NCBI GenBank assembly: GCA_963836015.1
Contig: CAWIIF010000004.1
Span: 1,488,001 to 1,552,000 of the forward strand
Direction: 5' to 3'
Source: CAWCDJ01 sp963836015
Lineage (GTDB): Bacteria > Acidobacteriota > Terriglobia > Bryobacterales > Bryobacteraceae
Length of the DNA stretch: 64,000 nt
Each line of letters begins with the position of its first letter. Within the stretch, counting starts at the first letter, position 1. A program made the position numbers and the translations under genes. The notes below the pieces were generated by a model, which was given only the letters and a program-made list of their open reading frames with translations, was not told the DNA's origin and ran no database searches. Below, in pieces: positions 34,186 to 43,058 of the stretch.

Positions 34186-37100
34186 CTAGAACTGCATCTT
34201 CCCGCCAAACTGGAAGACGCGCTGAGTGTAGGTACCGGTGAGTTGTCCGAAGTTGGCTGCGGTCACGCTGGTGCTGAGACCGTTGAACTGGGTATGGTTA
34301 AAGGTATTGAAGGTCTCCACCCGGAACTCGAACCGGGCGTGTTCCTTGACCTGAAACGCTTTGAACATCGCTACGTTCCAGTTGTTGCGTCCAGGGGTGA
34401 CGACGTCGTTCCTGGCCGCCGATCCCCACTGAAGCGGACCGGGCTTCGCGAACGACGAGGCACTGAACCACTGGAACCGGGTCCCTGGATATGAGACAGG
34501 CGAGACTACGTTCGCCCGGTTGGAGGTACCGCCGCCGTACCCGAGGTTGTCGGGGCCGGCGCCGATGCTGACGGGGGTCCCGGACTCGAAGAGGGCGATG
34601 CCTGAGAGTTCCCATCCGCCCGCCAGCGCCCTGGCAGCCCGGCTGGCTGAGTCACGGAAGAACGGAAATCTGTAGATAAAGCTCGTGACCGAGATCTGCC
34701 GTCTGTCAAAGCCCGCCGGACCGTAGTCCCAGCGGACATTGAATGGGTTGCTGACGTTGGAGAAGATCTCGCCATCGATAATGTCGAAGGCGTGCGACCA
34801 GGTGTATGAAGTGTTCAGCGTCAGGTTCTTCCACGCCGTGGCCCGCACCGTGACCTGTAGCGAATTGTAGTTGGAGTTCGCCGACATTTGCATGGGGGCG
34901 ATGCTTGACCAGCCCAGATAGGGCCGGTAGAGATTTGGATTTAAGGCAGCCCCCGTGTAGCCGCAAGTGCCGCCGCAAACGCCCAGGCGGTTTGGATCGT
35001 TCTGTGCCAGGGTATTGATGTTGACACCTTGCGACTGGTGATAATTCGAGTTGCCCACGTAGGTCACCGTCAAGACAGAGTTTTCTCGCAACTGCTGCTG
35101 GAGGCCTATGCTCCACTGAGCTGAGGTGGGTACCTTGTAAAGCCGGTCCACAGTCGTCATAGTCGCAGGAAAGTACGGCACCGATGCGGTGAGTCCGCTG
35201 GTATAGCTCTGCGCGGGATTGTCGAGGTAGACATTAGTGGGGGCGGAGGTATAGGCAAACGGAGTGTTGCTTTGGCCCATGTTGTACTCTTCGTTGCCTC
35301 CAATACGTTCGTAGAAGATACCGCCTCCAGCGCGCAGAATGGTCTTCTGGCGTCCGGTCAAATCATACGCAAACCCGATGCGGGGGGCAAAAGTATTCCA
35401 GTGGTTATCCACCAGGCCTTTCGGAATCCCGTTCAGTCCGGCTAAGCCTACTCCATTCATGTAGAACTTCACACTTGAGAGAGGAATGCCGGAAACCGTG
35501 GTGAATCCAGGACCATTCGGGTCCAGAGCGCCGCTCGACAGGAAAGTCGGCGCTTGCGCAGGGTTGTAGAGGCTGGGATAGAAATTCGACGCAGAACCTT
35601 CGGAATCGTACGCATGGGGAATGCCTTCCCAACGGATGCCCAGATTGAGCGTCAGCCGGTTGCTGACCCGCCAGTCGTCCATAGCGTAGAGATTGTAGTT
35701 GTCGGTGTTGATGTGGACGAAATCCACACTGGCTGGCTCGCTGTACGCAGAGGCGAAACCCATCAGGAAGTCCGCCATCCCATTGCCCGTGGCCGATCCA
35801 CTGAAAGTGAATTGCCCGCCGGCGTTTAGCTGGAACTGCTGCCATTTATGGGTGTGCATCCAGGACGCGCCGAACTTCATGTTGTGTTTGCCGTGAGTCC
35901 AAAGGACATCGTCCTTTCCCTGCCAGCTACGCCAGGTGTTATACCAAGGCCACCACCCTGGGGAGTAACTGATATTGTAGGGAGATCCGATGCTAACCCC
36001 AGGCAGCTTGTTGTCTTTGTTTGCCTGGAAAAAGTTCGGCACGGTATATCCTGACGGTTTCTGGTAGAGGCCTACGTCAGTGATGTTGAGGTCGTTGCCG
36101 TTGAAATTGAACGCCGCCTCATTCAGCAGGGTGGGGCTGATGGTATAGGTGGCATGCACGACACCGGCCCAGGAGGGAACGGCCATAATCGAACCGGCCG
36201 TGGCATACGTGCCGCCGGCCCATAACGGGGGGGCCTGCTGCTGACTGCCGTTGTCATAGATCAGGGAACCCATCAGGTTCAATTTGCTAGTGAGTTGTTG
36301 ATCGATCCGGACCGTTTCCTCACGGTAGAAGGTCAACTGATTGACCACGGCGTAGTACTGATTATTGGCAGCGTTGGCCGCAGGGAAAAGGCCGGCCTTC
36401 AACAGCGCCGTGGCGTTGGAATCGAGCAGACCGCTCGGAATTACGTTGTTTGGGATAATCCCGCCGGGGGTGAGCCCGAATTGACCCAGCCTTGCGATCT
36501 GGGCCGGGTCCGTGGTAACCGGTACCTTGAGCTGCCCGCAACTACCACCTGTGCAGCCGTTGGCCGGCAAGAGGTAACTGAAGTCGCCGCCCCTCGCGGC
36601 AGTGGGCACCGAGGACGCATTGATTGCGTTCCCGTTTACCTCCCTGCGCCATTCCTGGTTGTAGAAGAAGAAGGTCTTCCTCGGATGGCCGATCGGGACC
36701 GGCCCCCCCATGTTGAACCCGAACGTATTGTAGCGGAGTTCCGGTTTGCGCTGGCCATTCAAATTCGAAAAGAAGGTGTTTGCGTCGAAAGCGTCGTTGC
36801 GCACGTACTCCCAGGCCCCGCCGTGATACTCCTTCGTGCCGCTCTTGGTGACCATGGTGATCATGCCGCCTGAGGACTGGCCCAGGTCAGCCGCGAAATT
36901 GCTCGTCTCGACCTTAAATTCCTGAAGGGCATCCTGGGACGGGGAGACGATTAGAATGCCGCCACCGCCCCGGTCATAGGCCTCTCCGCCGTTGATCAGC
37001 CAGTTGTTGTGGTCCGACCGCTGGCCGTTGAACTCGATGGCCCGGTTTTGGGTTTGCGCCATCGGGGTATCAAAATCCGGGATGCCGGCTGCAGCGCCGG

Positions 37101-37608
37101 GCACCAGAGCGGCAAGCTGGATCACGTTGCGGCCATTGGTAGCCAGATCCGCGACTTGGGCCGCGGTAATGGTCTGGCTGACTACGTTGGTATCCGCCTG
37201 AACCTGAACCGCATTGGCTTCGACGGTGATGCTCTCCTGGGCCTGACCGACCTGAAGGGCCGCGTCGACCCGGACGGTATCATTCACATTGAGCGTGATG
37301 CCGGTCAGTTCATGCGATTTGAACCCAGCCGCTTCCACCCGGACGTTGTAGCGTCCGATCGCGAGTTCGTGGGCGGCGTAACTGCCAGTGGTATTCGTTG
37401 TCGTGGAACGGACGAGTCCGGTTTCCGCGCTTGTGATGGCGATCTTGGCGTCTGGGACAGCGGCACCGCTCGGATCGGTAACGGTTCCCACTATACTGGC
37501 GGTTGCCTGACTGTACGCGGTGGTACTGAGAAGGGCGAGGCCAAGCAGCAATATCAAGCCGCTCGGCAGCCTTCCTGAAGTGTGTCGCTTTCGCTTGCCC
37601 TTGTTCAC
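34186..37608 (-). CDS. TonB-dependent receptor, Oar-like, of the polysaccharide locus
   Basis: About 1,140 residues from GTG 37608, which has GAGGAGG 5 nt upstream; longer open frame to 37842 would run into the regulator gene. Signal peptide near residues 12-34 (RLPSGLILLLGLALL), then the carboxypeptidase-regulatory-like domain (ASIVGTVTDPSGAAVPDA), plug, and barrel with terminal Phe (QFGGKMQF). It should import oligosaccharides released by the surrounding enzymes through the outer membrane with TonB energy; this is inferred from place. Divergent from the membrane regulator at 37832, with a palindrome between them. Confidence 0.9.
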   Translation of the reverse strand: MNKGKRKRHTSGRLPSGLILLLGLALLSTTAYSQATASIVGTVTDPSGAAVPDAKIAITSAETGLVRSTTTNTTGSYAAHELAIGRYNVRVEAAGFKSHELTGITLNVNDTVRVDAALQVGQAQESITVEANAVQVQADTNVVSQTITAAQVADLATNGRNVIQLAALVPGAAAGIPDFDTPMAQTQNRAIEFNGQRSDHNNWLINGGEAYDRGGGGILIVSPSQDALQEFKVETSNFAADLGQSSGGMITMVTKSGTKEYHGGAWEYVRNDAFDANTFFSNLNGQRKPELRYNTFGFNMGGPVPIGHPRKTFFFYNQEWRREVNGNAINASSVPTAARGGDFSYLLPANGCTGGSCGQLKVPVTTDPAQIARLGQFGLTPGGIIPNNVIPSGLLDSNATALLKAGLFPAANAANNQYYAVVNQLTFYREETVRIDQQLTSKLNLMGSLIYDNGSQQQAPPLWAGGTYATAGSIMAVPSWAGVVHATYTISPTLLNEAAFNFNGNDLNITDVGLYQKPSGYTVPNFFQANKDNKLPGVSIGSPYNISYSPGWWPWYNTWRSWQGKDDVLWTHGKHNMKFGASWMHTHKWQQFQLNAGGQFTFSGSATGNGMADFLMGFASAYSEPASVDFVHINTDNYNLYAMDDWRVSNRLTLNLGIRWEGIPHAYDSEGSASNFYPSLYNPAQAPTFLSSGALDPNGPGFTTVSGIPLSSVKFYMNGVGLAGLNGIPKGLVDNHWNTFAPRIGFAYDLTGRQKTILRAGGGIFYERIGGNEEYNMGQSNTPFAYTSAPTNVYLDNPAQSYTSGLTASVPYFPATMTTVDRLYKVPTSAQWSIGLQQQLRENSVLTVTYVGNSNYHQSQGVNINTLAQNDPNRLGVCGGTCGYTGAALNPNLYRPYLGWSSIAPMQMSANSNYNSLQVTVRATAWKNLTLNTSYTWSHAFDIIDGEIFSNVSNPFNVRWDYGPAGFDRRQISVTSFIYRFPFFRDSASRAARALAGGWELSGIALFESGTPVSIGAGPDNLGYGGGTSNRANVVSPVSYPGTRFQWFSASSFAKPGPLQWGSAARNDVVTPGRNNWNVAMFKAFQVKEHARFEFRVETFNTFNHTQFNGLSTSVTAANFGQLTGTYTQRVFQFGGKMQF

Positions 37609-37775
37609 ATTGACCTCCTCACCAAACTGTTCGGGCTTCATTCCCTTTTGGCAGACCAGTGGTGGTCTTCGCTGGAGGGTAGGCGCGTTTGGGGCAGGTG
37701 TGAAGGCTGTTACGGCACAGTACAACCTTAAGCGTGTTGTTTGAAGGGCTTGCAAGCGATTACAGCACGCGCCAA

Positions 37776-37794
37776 AATATGTACGGCACATATT
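37776..37794. promoter_or_regulatory. Palindrome in the receptor/regulator divergent region
   Basis: AATATGT and ACATATT are perfect 7-bp inverted arms around a 5-nt spacer, 38 bp before the regulator start. The words TACGGCACA at 37782-37790 overlap it and also occur at 37711-37719. A candidate operator for the neighbouring regulator. Confidence 0.4.
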
Positions 37795-37831
37795 GTCTTC
37801 TGTGCTAGGATTGCAATGAACCGAAGGGCCC

Positions 37832-39073
37832 ATGTCTCGCAAGCCTGACCTTCAAGTTCCGATGCCTCGACTGCCACCGGAGCGAGCCGAAGAAGTTCTG
37901 GCGGAATTGGAGCGTGTTCTCGGCAGCCCTCACTTCCGGGGCAGCCGCCGCTGCCAGAGTCTGTTGCGGCGCATCACGGAGGAAACTCTAATCGGTCGCG
38001 CCGATGCTCTGAAGGAACGCTCCCTTGGGGTGGAAGTATTCAGCCGTCCAGCCGATTACGATACCAGTCAGGATCCGGTGGTGCGCGCCAGTGCCTCGGA
38101 GATCCGCAAGAAACTGGCTCAGTATTACCAGGAATCCGGAAACGAGTCGCAAGTCCGCATAGAACTCCCTCCCGGCTGCTATCTGGCCGAATTCCATTTC
38201 GCTACGGAAAAGCCGGCGGCCCCAGTCTCCAAGGCGGAACCCACCCATCGCATTACGGCCGTGATCGCCGCCGCAATCGCGGCGGGCTTGCTGATCCTGG
38301 CGGCGACCCTGGCAACGCTGACCTGGCGTCACTCCGACCTGGATGCTTTGTGGGGTCCGGTGCTGAAGGCACCCGGGACCGCCCTGGTCTGTGTCGGCTT
38401 ACAGGCTGCCTATAATTTGCGGTCGGCACAGGCCCAGGACGAGATCCAGGGCATCATCCAGCAGCCCGTCCCTCTGACGCCCGCTCACCGCCCGATCCGG
38501 GAGGAGGACCTTGTTCTGCTTCGGGACCGGTACGTGGCCCTCGATGATGCGCTCTGCCTGGTCAGGCTCACTTCGCTTCTCGAGAGGCACAATAAGCCGT
38601 ACCGCATCCGAGCCGAGCGGTCCATGTCTTTTGCGGATCTGCGGGACACGCCGGCCGTGCTGATCGGTGCCTTCGACAATCCGTGGACGCTCCGCACCGG
38701 CGGCCAGCTACGCTTCACGTTCAGCAAAGATAGCGAGCACGACACCGGCATGGTGCACGACAGCCAGCACCCCGAGAATTCCGAATGGCGACTCTCCCGA
38801 TATTGGCCGAACTGGGATATTCCGGTCGATTACGCCATCGTAACGCGCATGGTCGATACGACCAGCGACCGGCCCGTCATCATCGCCGCAGGCTTAACGC
38901 AATACGGCACGATTGGGGCGGGCGAATTCTTGAGCAACGAGGAGTATTTTTCCGAAGCTGCCCGGCAGCTACCCAAGGACTGGCCAAAGAAGAATCTGCA
39001 GATCGTCCTGAGCGTCCCCGTCGTGAACAGGACTTCCGGCCGGCCCCGGGTCCTGGCGACGTACGTGTGGTAA
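37832..39073 (+). CDS. Membrane regulator with acidobacterial N-terminal domain
   Basis: 413 residues. Residues about 15-122 form a helical domain ending in a beta hairpin, with signature LKERSLGVEVF, DYDTSQDPVVR, EIRKKLAQYY and RIELPPGCYLAEF. The same domain opens the protein at 46745. It is frequent in Acidobacteriota, and its pattern suggests a winged-helix-like DNA-binding unit, though that is inference. A single membrane segment (140-164) follows, then about 245 residues outside, starting ALWGPVLKAPGTALVCVG, of no recognised family. It is divergent from the TonB receptor, fitting a one-component sensor that controls the locus. Confidence 0.7.
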   Translation: MSRKPDLQVPMPRLPPERAEEVLAELERVLGSPHFRGSRRCQSLLRRITEETLIGRADALKERSLGVEVFSRPADYDTSQDPVVRASASEIRKKLAQYYQESGNESQVRIELPPGCYLAEFHFATEKPAAPVSKAEPTHRITAVIAAAIAAGLLILAATLATLTWRHSDLDALWGPVLKAPGTALVCVGLQAAYNLRSAQAQDEIQGIIQQPVPLTPAHRPIREEDLVLLRDRYVALDDALCLVRLTSLLERHNKPYRIRAERSMSFADLRDTPAVLIGAFDNPWTLRTGGQLRFTFSKDSEHDTGMVHDSQHPENSEWRLSRYWPNWDIPVDYAIVTRMVDTTSDRPVIIAAGLTQYGTIGAGEFLSNEEYFSEAARQLPKDWPKKNLQIVLSVPVVNRTSGRPRVLATYVW

Positions 39074-39080
39074 TTTCTCT

Positions 39081-40574
39081 TCAAACAGCCGCGAACTTTT
39101 TCCGGCGCTCCGCCAGCTCATCCTGAATCTGCAAATTCAAGCTTCGGCCGATCGGATAAATGATCAGGCACGCGACTACCACCAGGAACAGGATCGCCGG
39201 GAAGATGCTGATGGTCATGCGAATGCCCTGGAGCGCTCCGCTGGTCTGCAAGGCATTGGCTCGATAGCCGAAAGCGGAGAGCAGCCATCCGGCGGCGGCC
39301 CCGCCCAGGCTCAGTCCGGTCTTCAGGCCGAACAGAATGGTGGCGTAGATGATGCCGGTGGTGCGGCGGCCGGTCTTCCACTCGGAGTAATCCGCCACGT
39401 CCGCGAACATCGCCCACAGCAGCGGGATGGTTGGCGCGTAGGTGAGCGTGCGCATCCACTCCAGCAGGAACATAGTCCCGACCGATTCCGCCGGAACGAG
39501 CACGAACAGAGCCATGAATACGGTGGTGACGCTGAAACCGGCCAGGGCCACCGCCTTCTTCCCAAAGCGCGCGCAAAGAGCGGTGGAAAACACCACCCCC
39601 ACGACCGTGACGAGCTGGCCGGAAATATTCAACAGGCTGAATCCCACCGAGGCGACATTGCTCCGGTTGGCTTCCACGATGAGTCCGAACGTATTCAAGA
39701 GGCTGTACCACGGGCCGGCGTGGGCTCCGCCCTGGGTGGCGGCGGTCAGGCCCAGCCTTTGCAGCACTTCAAAGAGCCTGCCCGGGCTCACGTAGTACTG
39801 GAAATAGTAAAAGAGCGTTCCTCCGCGCATAGCCAGGACCGCGAAGTGCGCCAGCGTGAGGATGAACATAGCCTTCCACGGCCGGTTGCGCAGGAGCGAG
39901 CGGAAATCCTGCCGCGGGGCGGATTTCTGCTCGGGATCCGGCTGAATTCGCTCTTTGGTGCTCAGGAACGTGATGCAGAACAGGACCACACAGACCGCCG
40001 CCCACAGCCCGATCGTCATCTGCCAGCCTTTGGCGTTATCGCCCTGCCCGAACTTGGCCACCAGCGGCAGCGTAAAGCCGCCGACGATCAACTGCGCGAT
40101 CATGGCGGCCACGAAGCGATATGACGAAAGGCTGGTGCGCTCGTTGATGTCGCCCGTCATCACGCCGGTCATGGCGGAATAGGGCGTATTGTTGGCCGAG
40201 TAGAGCGTCATGAGCAGAATGTTGGTACCGCAGGCCCAAAGCAGGTTGCCCGCGGCGCCCCAGCCGGGGTTCGTATAGGCCAGGACCATGGCGATTGCGA
40301 AAGGGGCCGCAGTCCAGAGGACCCAAGGGCGGAACTTGCCCCACCGGGTCATCGTCCGGTCGGCGATCACCCCCATCATGGGGTCGAAGACGGCATCCCA
40401 AAGCCTTCCCGCCAGCAGCAGGCTGCCTGCGGCGGCGGCGGCGACTCCCATCGTGTCGGTGTAGAAACTGAGCTGGAACAGAATCATCGTCTGGAAGACA
40501 AAGTTGGCGGCGCCGTCTCCCAGGCTGTAGCCCGCCTTCTCGGCAAACGAAAGCTTCTGCTCTTTGGCTGGCAT
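39081..40574 (-). CDS. GPH-family sugar:cation symporter
   Basis: 497 residues from ATG 40574, with GGAG 6 nt upstream; the GTG at 40592 overlaps the GH3 stop and is less likely. Twelve membrane segments and the features of the glycoside-pentoside-hexuronide family (MelB, XylP, UidB): KAGYSLGDGAANFVF at the start, GRLWDAVFDPMMGVIADRT in the second loop and RWGKFRPWVLW. It brings sugars such as xylosides or arabinosides into the cell with a cation. 11 bp behind the GH3 gene, so the pair should import and cleave the same oligosaccharide. Confidence 0.92.
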   Translation of the reverse strand: MPAKEQKLSFAEKAGYSLGDGAANFVFQTMILFQLSFYTDTMGVAAAAAGSLLLAGRLWDAVFDPMMGVIADRTMTRWGKFRPWVLWTAAPFAIAMVLAYTNPGWGAAGNLLWACGTNILLMTLYSANNTPYSAMTGVMTGDINERTSLSSYRFVAAMIAQLIVGGFTLPLVAKFGQGDNAKGWQMTIGLWAAVCVVLFCITFLSTKERIQPDPEQKSAPRQDFRSLLRNRPWKAMFILTLAHFAVLAMRGGTLFYYFQYYVSPGRLFEVLQRLGLTAATQGGAHAGPWYSLLNTFGLIVEANRSNVASVGFSLLNISGQLVTVVGVVFSTALCARFGKKAVALAGFSVTTVFMALFVLVPAESVGTMFLLEWMRTLTYAPTIPLLWAMFADVADYSEWKTGRRTTGIIYATILFGLKTGLSLGGAAAGWLLSAFGYRANALQTSGALQGIRMTISIFPAILFLVVVACLIIYPIGRSLNLQIQDELAERRKKFAAV

Positions 40575-40585
40575 ATAGGTCTCCG

Positions 40586-42913
40586 TCAGCACACAGTGAG
40601 AATGAGAGTTTGGAGATCGGTATCGCGCGACGAGTTTCCGACCATGATTTCGAATTCGCCCGCTTCTACGACGCGCTTCATCCGGATGTCATAAAAGGCC
40701 AACTGCTCCGGCCCGATCTCTAGCTCGACGGCTGAGGTTTCACCGGGCTCGAGGAAGACGCGCCGGAATCCCTTCAGCTCCTTGATCGGCCGCGTGACGG
40801 AGCTGAACCGGTCGCGAATGTACATCTGCACGACTTCGCTGCCGGCCCACTTGCCCGTGTTCGTGACGTGGGCGCGGACACGGGTGATCTCGTCAGCCCG
40901 TATCGATTTCTTCGCCAGCCGCACGTCGCGGATTTCGAAAGTGGTGTAGCTCAGGCCGTAGCCGAACGGGTACAGCGGTGAAATGTCGTCGAACAGATAA
41001 CCCCGCCGGGCCGTAGGCTTGCAGTTGTAAAACGCCGGCAAATGGCCGGACGAGCGGGGAAAGGTGATGGGTAGCTTGCCGCCTGGATTGAACTCTCCGA
41101 ACAGAACGTCGGCCACCGCGCGGCCGGTCTCCTGCCCAAGGTACCAGCACTCGAAAATGACGGGGACTTTCCGCTGAAGAGACTCGATTGCCAGCGGCCG
41201 CCCGTTGAACAGGAATACGACCACCGGCTTCCCGGTGGCCATGATTGCGTCTACTAACTCCTCCTGTCTCCCGATCAGGTCCAGGCTGGCCCGATCGCCG
41301 AGATGGTGGAATGACCAGCCCTCGCGTGAAGTCTGCTCGTTCCCACCCAGGGCCAAGATGACGACATCTGCCTGTTTGGCGACCTCGACCGCCTCCGCGA
41401 TCTGGCGCCGGTCTTCTTCGGGATTGCTGAGCGTTACCGCGTCTTCCTGCCACGATCCCCCGACGGTGATCTTGCAGCCTTCGCTGTACAGCACCCGCAC
41501 CCGTTCGCCCAACCTGGCCTGAATGCCCTCCAACACGGTGACGTTGTGTTTGGGGGTGCTGCTATAGCCGCCGAGCAGCATTCGATGGGCATTGGGACCG
41601 ACCACCGCCACGCACTGGAGAACCCCTGGATCGAGCGGCGCCAGGCCGCCTTCGTTCTTCAGCAGCGTGATGGTCTCGCGAGCGGCCCGCAGCGCCAACT
41701 CGCGGTGCTCATCGCATCCCACAATCCGCTCCGCCTCTTCCGGATCCACGTACGGATCGTCGAAAAGCCCCATGCGGAATTTCCACAGGAGCATCGGGGC
41801 AATGAGCTCGTCCAGTCGCGACTCCTTCAGCGCCTTTCTGCGCACGAGATCGGCGAGGTGCAAATAGCAGTCCGGTTCGGGGAGTTCAATGTTGACACCG
41901 GCGGCCACCGCGAGTACGCAGGCCTCTTCCCTGTCCTTCGCCACGGCATGGCCGCGCACCTCGGGGCGGTAGTGCAACTCCGAGATGGCGTAATAGTCGG
42001 AGACCACGAAGCCCTCGAAACCCCACTCTTCGCGCAGCACGTCGCGCAGCAGCCAGCGGCTGGCGTGCGAGGGCACTCCGTCGATCTCGTTGTAAGATGC
42101 CATCACGCTGATCGCCCCGGCTTCCATGATGGCCGCTTCGAAAGGATAGAGAAACGTCTCGCGCAGGAGTCGTTCCCCGGCATTGGCGGGTGCGCAGTTG
42201 GTTCCCGATTCGGGCTGGCCGTGTGCCGCGAAGTGCTTCAGCGTGGCCATGAGCCGCGATTTATCGCGAAAGGTGCGGTCGCCCTGGAATCCCCGCACGG
42301 CGGCGATTCCCATACGGGAAATCAGGTACGGGTCCTCGCCATAGGTCTCCTCGACGCGGCCCCAGCGCGGGTCGCGCGCCACATCCAGGACCGGAGTCAG
42401 AGCCTGGTGGGCGCCTCGGGCGCGGACCTCCCGGGCCGTCATCGCAAATAGCTGCTCCACCAGGCCCGGATCGAACGTGGCGCCGAGACCGATCGGCTGC
42501 GAGAAGCTGGTGCTGCCGATCGCGGCATGACCGTGGAGGCACTCCTCGTGGAAAACCGCTGGGATTCCCAGGCGGGAATTCTCGACCAAGAACTTCTGAA
42601 TGGCATTGGTGAGTTCCGCCGTGGCCCGCGCGTCTTTGCCTTGGCCCGCGTCGCTGGGGCGTCCGACCTGCCCGATTCCGTACCCGTGCCCGAAGGTGGC
42701 CTGGGCTTTACTGGCGTCAAAATTGCCTTCGCCATCCACTAGGGTCTCGGCCTTTTTTTGCCAGACGCAGATCATCTGCGCGGCCTTCTCTTCCAGGGTC
42801 ATGCGAGACAATAAGTCTCGTACGCGAGTGGTGGCAGGCAAGGAGGGATCTCGATAGCGAGCCCTGGTCTGGGGGCGTTTCCCACGCTTAGGGACAGCTC
42901 GGGTGGTCTTCAT
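40586..42913 (-). CDS. Beta-glucosidase/beta-xylosidase, GH3
   Basis: 775 residues with no clear signal peptide, so probably cytoplasmic. Order: (beta/alpha)8 domain (about 25-330) with KHFAAHGQPESG and nucleophile Asp306 in VVSDYYAI; alpha/beta sandwich domain (about 370-590) with GGNEQTSREG near the expected acid/base; C-terminal fibronectin III-like domain (about 650-760). The EECLHGH near 123-129 resembles bacterial xylosidases/glucosidases. It likely hydrolyses oligosaccharides imported by the adjacent GPH symporter, which follows 11 bp behind. Confidence 0.93.
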   Translation of the reverse strand: MKTTRAVPKRGKRPQTRARYRDPSLPATTRVRDLLSRMTLEEKAAQMICVWQKKAETLVDGEGNFDASKAQATFGHGYGIGQVGRPSDAGQGKDARATAELTNAIQKFLVENSRLGIPAVFHEECLHGHAAIGSTSFSQPIGLGATFDPGLVEQLFAMTAREVRARGAHQALTPVLDVARDPRWGRVEETYGEDPYLISRMGIAAVRGFQGDRTFRDKSRLMATLKHFAAHGQPESGTNCAPANAGERLLRETFLYPFEAAIMEAGAISVMASYNEIDGVPSHASRWLLRDVLREEWGFEGFVVSDYYAISELHYRPEVRGHAVAKDREEACVLAVAAGVNIELPEPDCYLHLADLVRRKALKESRLDELIAPMLLWKFRMGLFDDPYVDPEEAERIVGCDEHRELALRAARETITLLKNEGGLAPLDPGVLQCVAVVGPNAHRMLLGGYSSTPKHNVTVLEGIQARLGERVRVLYSEGCKITVGGSWQEDAVTLSNPEEDRRQIAEAVEVAKQADVVILALGGNEQTSREGWSFHHLGDRASLDLIGRQEELVDAIMATGKPVVVFLFNGRPLAIESLQRKVPVIFECWYLGQETGRAVADVLFGEFNPGGKLPITFPRSSGHLPAFYNCKPTARRGYLFDDISPLYPFGYGLSYTTFEIRDVRLAKKSIRADEITRVRAHVTNTGKWAGSEVVQMYIRDRFSSVTRPIKELKGFRRVFLEPGETSAVELEIGPEQLAFYDIRMKRVVEAGEFEIMVGNSSRDTDLQTLILTVC

Positions 42914-43058
42914 GACTTCCGTTGAAAGGCTACTGAGGCATGCCCCCAGCGGGCAAGGCCGCTACGGCACGGTACCGGGGTTTCCCTTAGCTATCAACGG
43001 CTTAAGTGGGAGGAACGGGACGTTTTGAAATAAGTAAGGTACGTGGCCCTACTCCAAG

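Noticed and set aside
34160..34195. Possible third copy of the TAGGTTTGG/GTTAGCCGGG repeat near the receptor stop
   Set aside because: Only a short TAGCCGGG-like word matches, overlapping the stop codon; no end sequence at the 86-bp offset.
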